Source: Ferrimonas sediminum (GTDB taxonomy: Bacteria > Pseudomonadota > Gammaproteobacteria > Enterobacterales > Shewanellaceae). From it: DNA of 64,000 bases. The position numbers and the translations under genes were made by a program. The notes beneath the pieces were generated by a model. That model saw nothing but the letters and a program-made list of their open reading frames with translations, was not told where the DNA came from and did not search any database. Location of the stretch: the NCBI RefSeq assembly GCF_900100175.1, contig NZ_FNEM01000015.1, positions 1 through 64,000 of the forward strand, written 5' to 3'. Of the stretch, positions 8,975 through 17,511 are shown piece by piece (the stretch's first letter is position 1; each line of letters starts with the position of its first letter).

Positions 8975-10676
8975 CTTGAACCTGAGTGGCCAGCTCAATC
9001 AGAAGCTGAGCCGATTGCTCGGGGGGCAGCGTCAGCTCAATCAGGCTGGCGCCGGGGTGTTGCAGCGCCAGTCGCAGCGCTTTATCAAAGTGCTCGAGAT
9101 TGTCCGGGTTGCTGTAGGGCAGACCGAACTGAGAGGCAGCCCCGGCAAACTGCAGACCGTGGCCAAGACGGTAGTAATCCTGACGCAGGGCATCACTGGG
9201 CACCGGCAGCAGGTTGAAGATGCTGCCACCGTCGTTATTGATGGCGATGATCACCATCGGGGTAGTGCAATCCCGAGCGATGGCCAGGGAGTTCAGATCG
9301 TGCAGTAGGGACAGGTCGCCGATGGCCAGAACCGTTGGTTTGCCGGTACCGCGGCCAACGCCCACGGCGGTGGCCAACAGGCCATCAATGCCAGAGGCGC
9401 CCCGGTTAGTGAACAGCGGGGCGCTCTGGGCGCGCGGGGCGGCCAGGGTATCAAACAGCCGTATCGGCAGGCTGTTGCCGATGAAGAGCTGACCCTGTTC
9501 CGGCATTACCAGACTCAGGTGGCGCATGGCCGACAGTTCCGTCAGCGGTCCCCCCTGATGCTGGCGGGCGATCAGTTGGTCAATCTGTGCATTGGTTTGC
9601 TGCAGTTCCGGGCACCAGAGGGGGTGTGGAGCCTGGGGCCAGGGTTGCTTGAGCAGTAACTCGAGGCTGCCCACAAACACCTGTTTCGGCTTATGGTTTG
9701 GATCCAACCGCTGGGGGTGCGACAGCCAATGCCAGTGCCGTTGCCACGGCTGGGAATCGATGAAACTGAGCAGTCGCTTGGACAGGGTTCTGGCACCTAC
9801 CACCAGCAGGTGATCGGCCTCCGCCAGTTGCTGGCGGCAGTCCGGGCGGTGCAGCAGTTGATCGATGTGGTGAATAACGCCGGGAGCCTGCCTTAGCTGT
9901 GACTGGCAATCCGCCAGCAGTGGCCACCCCAGAGCCTCTGACAGACTCAGCAGCAGGTGCGGATCCATCTCCGGCGCCAGGGTGCCGGCGACGATCACCC
10001 CTTTGCCGTTGGCAAAGTCCCGGCATTGCTGCGGAGTTGGCAGTGCCTGCTGGCTCAGGTTGGCCAGGGGGCTCCAGGGGGCATCGCTCTGGAGCCAGTG
10101 GCGAACCGGGGTCAGGTAATCACTGAAATTGGTGCGCTCGGCTTGCGGATACAGGGGCTCGCGGAACATGCAGTTGACGTGAATCGGCCCGTCGCTGGTG
10201 CCGACGGCGTGATCAATCTGGCTCAGCAGGGCCTGAGGGCCGATGGCCAGATCCGGCGTTGGCAGATCCACCCGGGTGCAGTAGTCGGCGAAGATCCCGG
10301 GCTGAATGATGGCCTGGTTGGCACCGCAGTCGATCAACTCTGGTGGCCGATCGCCGGTCAGCAGGATCAGCGGCACCTTGGTCAGGCTGGCTTCGACAAT
10401 GGCCGGATACAGGTTGGCCAGGGCGGTGCCTGAGGTGGTGATGACGGCCACCGGGGTGGCGCTGGATTTGGCCAGCCCCATGGCCATAAAGGCCAGACCC
10501 CGTTCATCGAAATGGGTGTGACGGGTCAGGCCTGGGTGTTCGGCGGCGGCCAGAGTCAATGGTGTGGAGCGTGATCCCGGAGCCAGGCAGACGTGTTGAA
10601 CCCCCAGGCGGTGTAACTCTTCCAGGAGCAGTTTTGACCACAATAGGTTCAGGTCGGCGATGGTGGTGGTGTTCAT
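8958..10676 (-). CDS. menD: SEPHCHC synthase (MenD)
   Basis: MenD is the thiamine-diphosphate enzyme that adds the succinyl semialdehyde from 2-oxoglutarate to isochorismate. The 572-residue product has the catalytic Glu segment HFDERGLAFMAMG near the N terminus and the ThDP/Mg motif GDLSLLHDLNS with downstream NNDGG. ATG 10676 overlaps the menF stop in an ATGA arrangement, which favours this start over an upstream in-frame one and indicates coupled translation. Confidence 0.96.
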   Translation of the reverse strand: MNTTTIADLNLLWSKLLLEELHRLGVQHVCLAPGSRSTPLTLAAAEHPGLTRHTHFDERGLAFMAMGLAKSSATPVAVITTSGTALANLYPAIVEASLTKVPLILLTGDRPPELIDCGANQAIIQPGIFADYCTRVDLPTPDLAIGPQALLSQIDHAVGTSDGPIHVNCMFREPLYPQAERTNFSDYLTPVRHWLQSDAPWSPLANLSQQALPTPQQCRDFANGKGVIVAGTLAPEMDPHLLLSLSEALGWPLLADCQSQLRQAPGVIHHIDQLLHRPDCRQQLAEADHLLVVGARTLSKRLLSFIDSQPWQRHWHWLSHPQRLDPNHKPKQVFVGSLELLLKQPWPQAPHPLWCPELQQTNAQIDQLIARQHQGGPLTELSAMRHLSLVMPEQGQLFIGNSLPIRLFDTLAAPRAQSAPLFTNRGASGIDGLLATAVGVGRGTGKPTVLAIGDLSLLHDLNSLAIARDCTTPMVIIAINNDGGSIFNLLPVPSDALRQDYYRLGHGLQFAGAASQFGLPYSNPDNLEHFDKALRLALQHPGASLIELTLPPEQSAQLLIELATQVQDAAAH

Positions 10677-12025
10677 AGGCCGTTTAAAATTCCCATGATG
10701 GTGGCCAGTTTGTTTTCCAGTTCCTGCCATTCGGCACTGGGGTCGGAATCGGCGACGATACCGGCTCCGGCAAACAGGGTAATCTGGTTGTCGCTAAACA
10801 GTGCACTGCGGATGGCCACGGAAAATTCGCTGCCCAGGCAGTTAAAGTAACCACAGGCGCCGGCATACCAGCCGCGGCTGAAACCTTCCCGCTGGCGGAT
10901 GAAGGTCATGGCGTTTTCCCTGGGCAAGCCACCAACGGCAGGCGTCGGGTGCAGCGCCTGCAGCAGTTGCAGGTCATTGACGCCGGTTTTGACTTCCGCC
11001 TTGATGGTGCGGTGCAGGTGTTGGATGTGATTCAGCTTTAAAATAGAGGGGCTCTCCTCTGTGCCGACATAGTCGCACAGGGGCTGCAGCTGTTTCTCAA
11101 TCAGCACCCGCACCAGCTGGTTTTCATTCTGGTTCTTGCTGTCGTCCAGAAGGGATTGCGCCAGACGGGCGTCTTCCTGCTCGGTAAAGCCCCTGACCGT
11201 CGTGCCCGCCAGGGCTTCGGTGCTGAGTTCCTGCTGACGACGCAGAAACAGCCGCTCAGGCGAGCAGCTGATGAAGCTGGCGGTAGGGGTCAGCTGAAAC
11301 CCGTACTGGTAGCTGTTGGGGTTCAGGCGCTGCCAGGCGTGAAGAACCGTCCAAGGGTTGGGTTGGTGGCTGAGTTGCAATTGACTCTGCCGGGCCAGCA
11401 CGACCTTTGGGGTGTCGGCATTGAATTCCGGCTCGGTAACCTGAGCCACCAGCTCATGCCAGCGGGCTTCGCTGGGGGTGTCCTGACGGGACAGGATGTG
11501 TCCAGGTGCCAGAGGCGGCAAAGGTTGAATGCGGCACAGGCGTCGCAGACAGTCGTTGGCGTCGCTGAGTTCGTCCAGCCAGCACTCGGCTTCCCCTTTC
11601 AGGTTAAGCAGCAGCTGGGTCGATTGGTCGGTTTGGCGAATCTCGAGCCGGGGCAGCACAAAGGTGGCCTGGCCAAAGGCAGACCATTCTGGCTGCTTGG
11701 TGTCGAACGCCACCCCGCCGTACCAGCGGACACCAGACAGGTTGTGGCTGCAGGCGGTCTGATAGAACTGATTGAGCTGTTGTTGCGGTTGCTCGTCAAT
11801 GCGAACGCATTGGCATTGCCCCAGTGCTGCCACCTGCTCCCCCTGATTGCGCTCGCGCCAGTAGATTTTCGGCCACTGGGTCTGTGCGGCCAGCCAGGGC
11901 AGCAACAGGGTCGCATCGATGGACTCGGTTATCTGAACAATGGGGTGTTCAGGCTGCACATGGGCAAGCTGGGCCAGCCGGGTCTGCATGCGACCGATGG
12001 CTGTCGGTAGTGATAGCTTCTCCAT
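10673..12025 (-). CDS. menF: Isochorismate synthase
   Basis: MenF converts chorismate to isochorismate, the entry step of menaquinone synthesis. The 450-residue protein has the chorismate-binding fold with the signatures EALAGTTVRG, HPTPAVGG and FAGAGIVADSDPSAEW near the C terminus, which bind chorismate and Mg2+. It is the first gene of the menF-menD-menH-menC-menE operon. An entC-type siderophore role is unlikely in this context. The roughly 100 bases upstream to 12129 should hold the operon promoter; I cannot name its elements. Confidence 0.94.
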   Translation of the reverse strand: MEKLSLPTAIGRMQTRLAQLAHVQPEHPIVQITESIDATLLLPWLAAQTQWPKIYWRERNQGEQVAALGQCQCVRIDEQPQQQLNQFYQTACSHNLSGVRWYGGVAFDTKQPEWSAFGQATFVLPRLEIRQTDQSTQLLLNLKGEAECWLDELSDANDCLRRLCRIQPLPPLAPGHILSRQDTPSEARWHELVAQVTEPEFNADTPKVVLARQSQLQLSHQPNPWTVLHAWQRLNPNSYQYGFQLTPTASFISCSPERLFLRRQQELSTEALAGTTVRGFTEQEDARLAQSLLDDSKNQNENQLVRVLIEKQLQPLCDYVGTEESPSILKLNHIQHLHRTIKAEVKTGVNDLQLLQALHPTPAVGGLPRENAMTFIRQREGFSRGWYAGACGYFNCLGSEFSVAIRSALFSDNQITLFAGAGIVADSDPSAEWQELENKLATIMGILNGL

Positions 12026-12129
12026 CGCAGGGGCTCCGGGGCAAATGGGGTTGGTTAACTTGCTGAAAGTAAGATTCGAAGTAGTTTGCTGTCAAGTATC
12101 AGCGTGCATTGCGTGATCCAATCGGCGAA

Positions 12130-12573
12130 CTAATGATCCATAAGTATCGCAGCTCCAATAATGGATGCCAAGCTGGCTGATAAATCTTGCGCGCCTAATT
12201 TACCAAGAAACAGGAAGTTCCACACTATTTTGCACAGAGAGTAAACGGCCATCAGCACCAGGCCAGAGCGGGTCTGGTGTTGCCAAAACAGCAACAGCAG
12301 TGAGGTGGTCATGGCGGCGAGCAGTAGCAGCACCAGGGCTTGTGCCCCGCGACTCTGCTGCAGGAACAGCCGGCTTTCATAGGCCATGACTTTCGGCAGC
12401 CGGGTGTGCTGGTGCAGGCGAGGCTGCAGTAGCCCGAGATAGATCAGCAGCGAGCTGGCAAACAGCAGCATCAGTAGCGGACGCTGCTGATGAGCACAGA
12501 CACAGGCTATCACCAACAGGCTTGGCCGGAGCATCAGGCAAAGCACAGGACAAGGGATTTGTTTTCGGTTCAT
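12130..12573 (-). CDS. Small hydrophobic membrane protein, unknown
   Basis: I do not recognise this protein. From ATG 12573 (or 12579) it has about 147 residues with about four hydrophobic segments, e.g. LLLLAAMTTSLLLLFW and the earlier LLMLLFASSLLIYLGLL. No catalytic motif is visible. An in-frame ATG far upstream (12738) would add a non-hydrophobic leader of low quality and is not preferred. No good ribosome site is seen, so both start and expression are uncertain. It lies between the men operon and glpK on the same strand. Confidence 0.5.
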   Translation of the reverse strand: MNRKQIPCPVLCLMLRPSLLVIACVCAHQQRPLLMLLFASSLLIYLGLLQPRLHQHTRLPKVMAYESRLFLQQSRGAQALVLLLLAAMTTSLLLLFWQHQTRSGLVLMAVYSLCKIVWNFLFLGKLGAQDLSASLASIIGAAILMDH

Positions 12574-12747
12574 GGCCATAACAACAGCAGAACGGCAACC
12601 ACAGGAGGATCCCGTTGTACTCCCTCTGCTGTCGGAGATCTCGTCTGTTGTCACTTTTCGGGTTAAAAATGTGAGGCCGAAGGGGGTTGTGACCGTGGCT
12701 TTTTGCTGGAGTAATCCACTCGTTGCAGAAAAAAACACCGCGAGGCG

Positions 12748-12781
12748 GCAATGTAACCAAATGGTGATCTGGTTACATTGC
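12748..12781. repeat. 12-bp-arm inverted repeat behind glpK
   Basis: GCAATGTAACCA and TGGTTACATTGC form perfect 12-bp arms around a 10-base spacer. On the minus strand it follows glpK and precedes a small CCGC-CTC-GCGG hairpin with a run of T (12730-12747 region). The pair could form a composite terminator for glpK. Alternatively the arms could be an operator for the minus-strand membrane gene at 12573. Confidence 0.55.
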
Positions 12782-12798
12782 GGTTGCGAGTCGAACGG

Positions 12799-14298
12799 CT
12801 AGCCCAGAGAGGACCAGTGCTGACAACTGGCTACGGCCCGCTGCCAGCCGCGTTTCAGGTTGTCTCGTTGCTCGTCGTCCATGCGGTTATGGAACACCTT
12901 GGGTTTGCGGATCTGTTGGGACAGACCATCGATGTCGCGCCAGAAGCCGCAGCTTAGTCCGGCCAGGTAGGCGGCCCCTGCCGCGGTGGTTTCGGTGTTG
13001 GCTGGCCGCACCACATCGGCGTTAAGAATGTCGGCTTGAAACTGCATCAGGAAGTCATTGGCAGTGGCGCCGCCATCGACCCGCAGTTGCGACAGTGGCA
13101 TGCCGGCGTCTTGTTCCATGGCTGACAAGATATCCATGGATTGGTAGGCGATGGATTCCAGGGTCGCCCTGACGATGTGGTGGCGGTTGCTGCCCCGGGT
13201 CAGCCCTACCAGGGTGCCTCGAGAAAACGGATCCCAGTAAGGGGCGCCCAGACCGGTGAAGGCTGGCACCAGGTAGGTACCCTGGGTATCGTCCACCTCT
13301 GTGGCCAGTGACTCGGTTTCGGCGGCGGTGCGGATCAGCCCCAGTTCATCCCTCAGCCATTGGATGCTGGCTCCGCCCATGAATACCGAGCCCTCCAGGG
13401 CATAGTTGACCTGGCCTGGAAAGTTGCAGGCCAGGGTGGTCAGCAGGCCGTGGTTGGAGGAGACTGGCGTCTGGCCGGTGTGCATCAGCAGGAAGCAGCC
13501 GGTCCCGTAGGTGTTTTTAGCCATGCCGGAGTGGTGGCAGAACTGGCCAAACAGCGCCGCCTGCTGATCGCCGGCGACGCCGCTGATGGCCACGCAGGCG
13601 TTACCCAGTTGAGCCTGGCCGTAATCGTCGCCACTGGCTTTTACCTCTGGCATCAATGAGGCCGGAATATCAAAGGCCCGCAGCAACTCTTCATCCCACT
13701 GCTGCGTGTGGATGTTGTACAGCATGGTGCGGCTGGCATTGGTGGCATCGGTGGCGTGCACCTTGCCTTGCGTCAGGTTCCAGATCAGCCAGGTGTCGAC
13801 GGTGCCAAAGGCCAATTGCCCCCTCTCTGCCCGCTCGCGGACGCCGTCGACGTTGTCCAGAATCCAGCGAATCTTGGTGGCGGAAAAGTAGGGATCCAGC
13901 ACCAGTCCGGTTTTGGCGCGAACCTCGGTCTCCAACCCTTGCAGCTTCAGTTGAGTGCAGAGCTCGGCAGTGCGGCGACACTGCCAGACAATGGCGTTGT
14001 AGACCGGCTGTCCGGTTTGCCGATCCCAGACAATGGTGGTTTCCCTCTGGTTGGTGATGCCGATGGCCGCCACCTGTTGATGGTTGACCCGGCACTTGGC
14101 CAGCAGTTCGGTGAGGGTCGCCCGTTGGCTGGCCCAGATTTCGATGGGGTCGTGCTCAACCCAGCCGGGCTGGGGGTAGTGTTGCTGAAACTCGCGCTGG
14201 GCGGTACCGACGGCGCCGCCATGCTGATCAAACAACAGCGCCCGGCTGGAGGTGGTGCCCTGATCCAGAGCGACGATGTATTGGCTAGAGGCGGACAT
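12799..14298 (-). CDS. glpK: Glycerol kinase
   Basis: GlpK phosphorylates glycerol to sn-glycerol 3-phosphate with ATP in the cytoplasm. The 499-residue protein has the FGGY-kinase signatures: N-terminal phosphate motif [38 protein letters not shown] and the adenosine-site segment [14 protein letters not shown]. Length equals the E. coli enzyme. No glpF, glpD or glpR is next to it, so it stands as a single gene. A 316-base non-coding stretch follows towards the divergent gene at 14615; apart from an FNR-like site it shows nothing I can name. Confidence 0.97.
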   Translation of the reverse strand: MSASSQYIVALDQGTTSSRALLFDQHGGAVGTAQREFQQHYPQPGWVEHDPIEIWASQRATLTELLAKCRVNHQQVAAIGITNQRETTIVWDRQTGQPVYNAIVWQCRRTAELCTQLKLQGLETEVRAKTGLVLDPYFSATKIRWILDNVDGVRERAERGQLAFGTVDTWLIWNLTQGKVHATDATNASRTMLYNIHTQQWDEELLRAFDIPASLMPEVKASGDDYGQAQLGNACVAISGVAGDQQAALFGQFCHHSGMAKNTYGTGCFLLMHTGQTPVSSNHGLLTTLACNFPGQVNYALEGSVFMGGASIQWLRDELGLIRTAAETESLATEVDDTQGTYLVPAFTGLGAPYWDPFSRGTLVGLTRGSNRHHIVRATLESIAYQSMDILSAMEQDAGMPLSQLRVDGGATANDFLMQFQADILNADVVRPANTETTAAGAAYLAGLSCGFWRDIDGLSQQIRKPKVFHNRMDDEQRDNLKRGWQRAVASCQHWSSLG

Positions 14299-14545
14299 AA
14301 TTCAATGACTTAATTGATGGTTTATCCATAGTAGCCAGCTGGCTTTAAGAGTGCCAGAGGTTGGATGCGCCGAAGGGCCATGCTGGTATTCCGATTGAGA
14401 TGAATGCGGATGCGGCCTTAGTGGCTGGGTCGGGGGAGAGGCTGGACTGAATGGGCCTTGATTTGATGGTCAGTGAAGGCAGATTTCATTGGCGGAGACC
14501 GCCGGAAGTAATTACAAATGAAGCAACTTCATAACGAATATTTTA

Positions 14546-14559
14546 CTGATCTGCATCAA
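14546..14559. promoter_or_regulatory. Candidate FNR/CRP-family binding site
   Basis: CTGATCTGCATCAA differs from the FNR consensus TTGAT-N4-ATCAA at one base. It lies about 62 bases before the DUF465 gene and could activate it, or act on the divergent glpK. Matching is by eye. Confidence 0.4.
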
Positions 14560-14614
14560 TCAAACTGCCGTCAGAGCGGAGCAGAATGGAGTTAACCACA
14601 AGGAGGAATGCGTG

Positions 14615-14863
14615 ATGATAATCCAAGACCATAGCCTGGTTAACGAGTTTCCCGCCCACGTCGAGCTGATTCAGGAGCTCAATCTCTCAGACGACAGTTT
14701 CCATCTACTTTACAATCAGTATCACGAACTCGATCGCGAAGTCCGGCGCATTGAGGAGGGACTGGAAAACACCACCGACGAAGTGCTTGAAGGGATGAAG
14801 CTGAAGCGTCTTAACCTAAAAGATCAATTGTTTGAAAGGTTAAAGCAGGCTCAGGCCGTCTAA
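14615..14863 (+). CDS. YdcH/DUF465 family small protein
   Basis: An 82-83 residue acidic, largely helical protein with the family's FHLLYNQYHELDREVRRIEEG helix-loop pattern followed by a second LKRLNLKDQLFERL helix, as in the YdcH/DUF465 family of unknown function. An AAGGAGG ribosome site at 14600-14606 lies 8 bases from ATG 14615 and 5 from GTG 14612; the ATG is preferred. The gene is preceded by a possible FNR-type site, which would make it oxygen-responsive. Confidence 0.88.
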   Translation: MIIQDHSLVNEFPAHVELIQELNLSDDSFHLLYNQYHELDREVRRIEEGLENTTDEVLEGMKLKRLNLKDQLFERLKQAQAV

Positions 14864-14925
14864 ATACGAGTCCAGCGCTGTCGCGGGGCAGGCCGAGGTA
14901 CTGCCTGCCCTGTGTGGGCGCCGTT

Positions 14926-15135
14926 TCACTCCTCCAGAGTAAAGCCGATTTTCAGTGTGACCTGCCAGTAGGCCACCTTGCCGTTTTCTACCTGTCCCCG
15001 CATCTCGGTCACTTCAAACCAGCGCAGGTTGGCGATGGTCTGATGGGCCCGGGCAATGGCGTTGTTGATGGCATCCTGCATGCTTTCCGGTGAGGAGCCG
15101 ACCAGCTCCAGTTTCTTGTAGGTATGGTTAGACAT
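14926..15135 (-). CDS. Dodecin family flavin-binding protein
   Basis: A 69-residue dodecin. These small proteins form dodecameric shells that bind and buffer flavins. The start ATG 15135 has GGAGAG upstream and gives the usual length; an upstream in-frame ATG would add 13 unusual residues. Family blocks visible are [21 protein letters not shown] and the [21 protein letters not shown] strand pair containing the flavin-stacking Trp. It stands alone on the minus strand between the DUF465 gene and the thioredoxin-fold gene. Confidence 0.93.
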   Translation of the reverse strand: MSNHTYKKLELVGSSPESMQDAINNAIARAHQTIANLRWFEVTEMRGQVENGKVAYWQVTLKIGFTLEE

Positions 15136-15251
15136 AGAAGGCTCTCCGAGATCAGGAAAACTGAGTATAGGCAAGGAGTGGCGAACTTGTGCTTTGTTGC
15201 CGTTATCCCTAGGATTCAGAAAGACAACGAGTAATAGGAAACTGAGGGCCG

Positions 15252-15587
15252 ATGGGACGAATTCTGCTTGTGATGGCGCTGATAACCGGCGTACTGGGTT
15301 TTGCGGTGTATCAATTGGGGGCGGGTGGCCGGCTAGCGGCGGAGTTGAACCGGTCTCACGATGCCGAGGTGATTTTATACAGTGCCAGCTGGTGTTCCGC
15401 CTGTGCCGCCACCCGCCAGTTTCTGAATCAGTCCGGCCAGCCTTTTGTAGAACTGGACATGGAGGACGATCCGGCAGCGGCTCGCGAGTTTGCCCAGTTT
15501 GGCGGTCACGGCATTCCGCTGGTACTGGTTAAAGGCAGCGTCATTCGGGGCCATCAGCCCCAGGTACTGAGCCAGGCGCTCAGGTAG
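15252..15587 (+). CDS. Membrane-anchored glutaredoxin-like protein
   Basis: The 111-residue product has one N-terminal hydrophobic helix (about 1-22) followed by a glutaredoxin fold: strand EVILYSASW, redox motif CSAC (about 48-51), FVELDMEDD, and the cis-Pro segment GIPLVLV. The helix suggests that the thiol domain faces the periplasm. Residues between the cysteines (Ser-Ala) differ from classical CPYC glutaredoxin, so it may be a thioredoxin-like reductant or sensor. Its last eight bases overlap the end of the convergent sigma-54 regulator. Confidence 0.8.
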   Translation: MGRILLVMALITGVLGFAVYQLGAGGRLAAELNRSHDAEVILYSASWCSACAATRQFLNQSGQPFVELDMEDDPAAAREFAQFGGHGIPLVLVKGSVIRGHQPQVLSQALR

Positions 15588-17199
15588 CGGCGTCCCAGCC
15601 ATACTCTTTAAGCTTGCGATACAGGGTCGCTTTGCCGATGCTGAGAATTTTCATCGCCTGGGCCTTGTTGCCTTTACAGGCACGGACGACTGACAAAATA
15701 TACTCTCGCTCCATCTCCTCCAGGCTGAGGGCGTGGGCGGCGATACGCTGAGGCAGGTTGGCGGGGGCGTTGAGTGATGCTGGCAGATCCTCGGTGGTGA
15801 TCTCCCGTCCGTGGCACAAGGCGGTGCAATACTCCACCACATTTTGCATCTCGCGAATGTTTCCGGGCCAGGAGTGACCTTCGAGTATTCGGGCCACCTT
15901 ATTGGAAAAACCACGAATATTACGCCCCATCTGCCGGTTTTTGCTTTCCAGAATGGAGCGGGCCAGGGGCAGGATATCTTCGTGCCGTTGTCGCAGGCTG
16001 GGAATCTTGAGTTCAACAACACACAGGCGGTAGTAGAGGTCGGCCCGAAAGTGCCCCTGTGCCACCTCCTGTTCCAGGTTGCGGTTGGTGGCGCAGATGA
16101 TACGCACGTTCACTTTGCGGCAGTGGTTTTCTCCGACACGACGTACCTCCTGCTCCTGCAAGGTTCGCAGCAGCTTAAGCTGCATGGCGGCAGAGATCTC
16201 GCCAATTTCATCCAGAAACAGGGTGCCTTTGTCCGCCTCTTCAAACAATCCGGCCCGATCGCGGTCGGCGCCGGTGAACGCGCCCCGTTTGTGGCCGAAC
16301 AGCTCGCTCTCCAGCAGGGTTTCGGTCAGGGCTCCGCAGTTGATGGCAACGAAGGGTTGGGCGGAGCGGTTGGACCGTTCATGGATAAAGCGGGAGAGGC
16401 GTTCTTTGCCGACGCCACTTTCGCCTGAGACCACCACCGAGGAGTCTACCTTGGCGACCCGGGCGGCTAGCTGGATCAGCCGGGTCATCTCCCGGTTCTG
16501 GGTAATAAACCCCTCCACCGTCTGTTGTTGGGGCTCCTTGCCCTGCTGACTGGCCTTGAGGGCCCTTTGGGTCAGCTCCAGCCTTTTGGTGAGCTCCTTT
16601 AGCAGGGAGTCGGAGGAGGCCATGGAGAAAAACGGTTTGTGCGGCTCCAGCTCCTCACCCCAGTCCTCTTTGAATTTACCGGTGACCCGGCAGTAAGGGT
16701 CGCCTTTGCCTGTGCACATATCCTCGATGAAGTAGACCTCGCGGTTGTGTTTCCAGGATTCAAAACCGCTGGCAAAGCCGGTCAGCGTCCAGCAGACCGG
16801 GTCATCGGACTCGCCGATGCTCAGTTGGTGCTGTTCCGCTTCATAGGAGTTGTGCCAGTGCACCTCCAGCAGGGTGTTATCGTCGCCGCGTCGCGGTTTA
16901 AAGGCGAAGGTCTTGGTGATGCCAAACAGCATATGCAGATGAGAGCCGCTTTGCGGATCGAGATAGACTTCGGGAAACTCGCTGCTGAGGATCTGGCCGG
17001 TGCGCCAGCCATGGGCGTAACCAAAGCGGGTCAGAATGCAACGGGCGACAAAGGTACCAAACTGATCGATCAGCTCTTTGCGTAATAACCCCAAGGCAAC
17101 GGCATCAAGCAACACCATTCTCTGATCCTTAAATTTAATCAGCCCCTCATCTGGAAGGAAATCAAGGAACTCTCTTGGGTTAATTTCACTGCTCAGCAT
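15580..17199 (-). CDS. Sigma-54 activator with XylR_N/V4R sensor
   Basis: The 539-residue protein (start ATG 17199, AAAGGG upstream) has an XylR_N aromatic-sensor domain (about 10-110), a V4R domain (about 115-185), a sigma-54 AAA+ domain and a Fis-type HTH at the C terminus (NKAQAMKILSIGKATLYRKL). AAA+ motifs are GESGVGKE (Walker A), GAFTGA (sigma-54 contact) and GTLFLDEIGE (Walker B). Cys136, Glu159, Cys162 and Cys170 keep the spacing of the zinc site of the phenol sensor MopR (155/178/181/189). It is divergent from the flavoprotein/cytochrome genes, which carry a sigma-54 promoter, so they are the obvious target. Aromatic ligand binding is inferred from homology. Confidence 0.92.
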   Translation of the reverse strand: MLSSEINPREFLDFLPDEGLIKFKDQRMVLLDAVALGLLRKELIDQFGTFVARCILTRFGYAHGWRTGQILSSEFPEVYLDPQSGSHLHMLFGITKTFAFKPRRGDDNTLLEVHWHNSYEAEQHQLSIGESDDPVCWTLTGFASGFESWKHNREVYFIEDMCTGKGDPYCRVTGKFKEDWGEELEPHKPFFSMASSDSLLKELTKRLELTQRALKASQQGKEPQQQTVEGFITQNREMTRLIQLAARVAKVDSSVVVSGESGVGKERLSRFIHERSNRSAQPFVAINCGALTETLLESELFGHKRGAFTGADRDRAGLFEEADKGTLFLDEIGEISAAMQLKLLRTLQEQEVRRVGENHCRKVNVRIICATNRNLEQEVAQGHFRADLYYRLCVVELKIPSLRQRHEDILPLARSILESKNRQMGRNIRGFSNKVARILEGHSWPGNIREMQNVVEYCTALCHGREITTEDLPASLNAPANLPQRIAAHALSLEEMEREYILSVVRACKGNKAQAMKILSIGKATLYRKLKEYGWDAAT

Positions 17200-17226
17200 A
17201 AATGCGGCCCTTTTTATTCCATATAA

Positions 17227-17247
17227 AGGGTTCCAAAATGAAACCCT
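17227..17247. promoter_or_regulatory. Inverted repeat, candidate enhancer site
   Basis: AGGGTT and AACCCT arms flank nine bases, about 70-90 bases upstream of the sigma-54 promoter and close to the regulator start. Position and symmetry suit an upstream activating sequence for the Fis-type HTH of the divergent activator. This is inference from layout only. Confidence 0.4.
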
Positions 17248-17316
17248 AGTTTCTGTCTGGAACTGACGTAGATCACCAAATTTCTCTGCACCCCTTAAAT
17301 AACAACAGCTTAAATC

Positions 17317-17333
17317 TTGGCATGAAGGGTGCA
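17317..17333 (+). promoter_or_regulatory. Sigma-54 promoter for flavoprotein operon
   Basis: TTGGCATGAAGGGTGCA contains GG at 17319-17320 and GC at 17331-17332 with exactly 10 bases between, the defining -24/-12 spacing. Transcription would start near 17343 and give a leader of about 170 bases before the GTG at 17512. The divergent neighbour is a sigma-54 activator, which strengthens the call. Confidence 0.75.
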
Positions 17334-17511
17334 AATAAATGTTTTGACGTTGGTGAGATACGCTTGTCGACGCAGAGTTCTTATTTAGATTGCGAATTAA
17401 TCAACAGGGTTTCGTCTCTGTAATTAATGAATTCCGGCTAAAAAAGGATAACAAAAATAAAGCTCTTCGGTGTGATGAGTATCGTTATGTCGAGATGATG
17501 AGGATTATATT

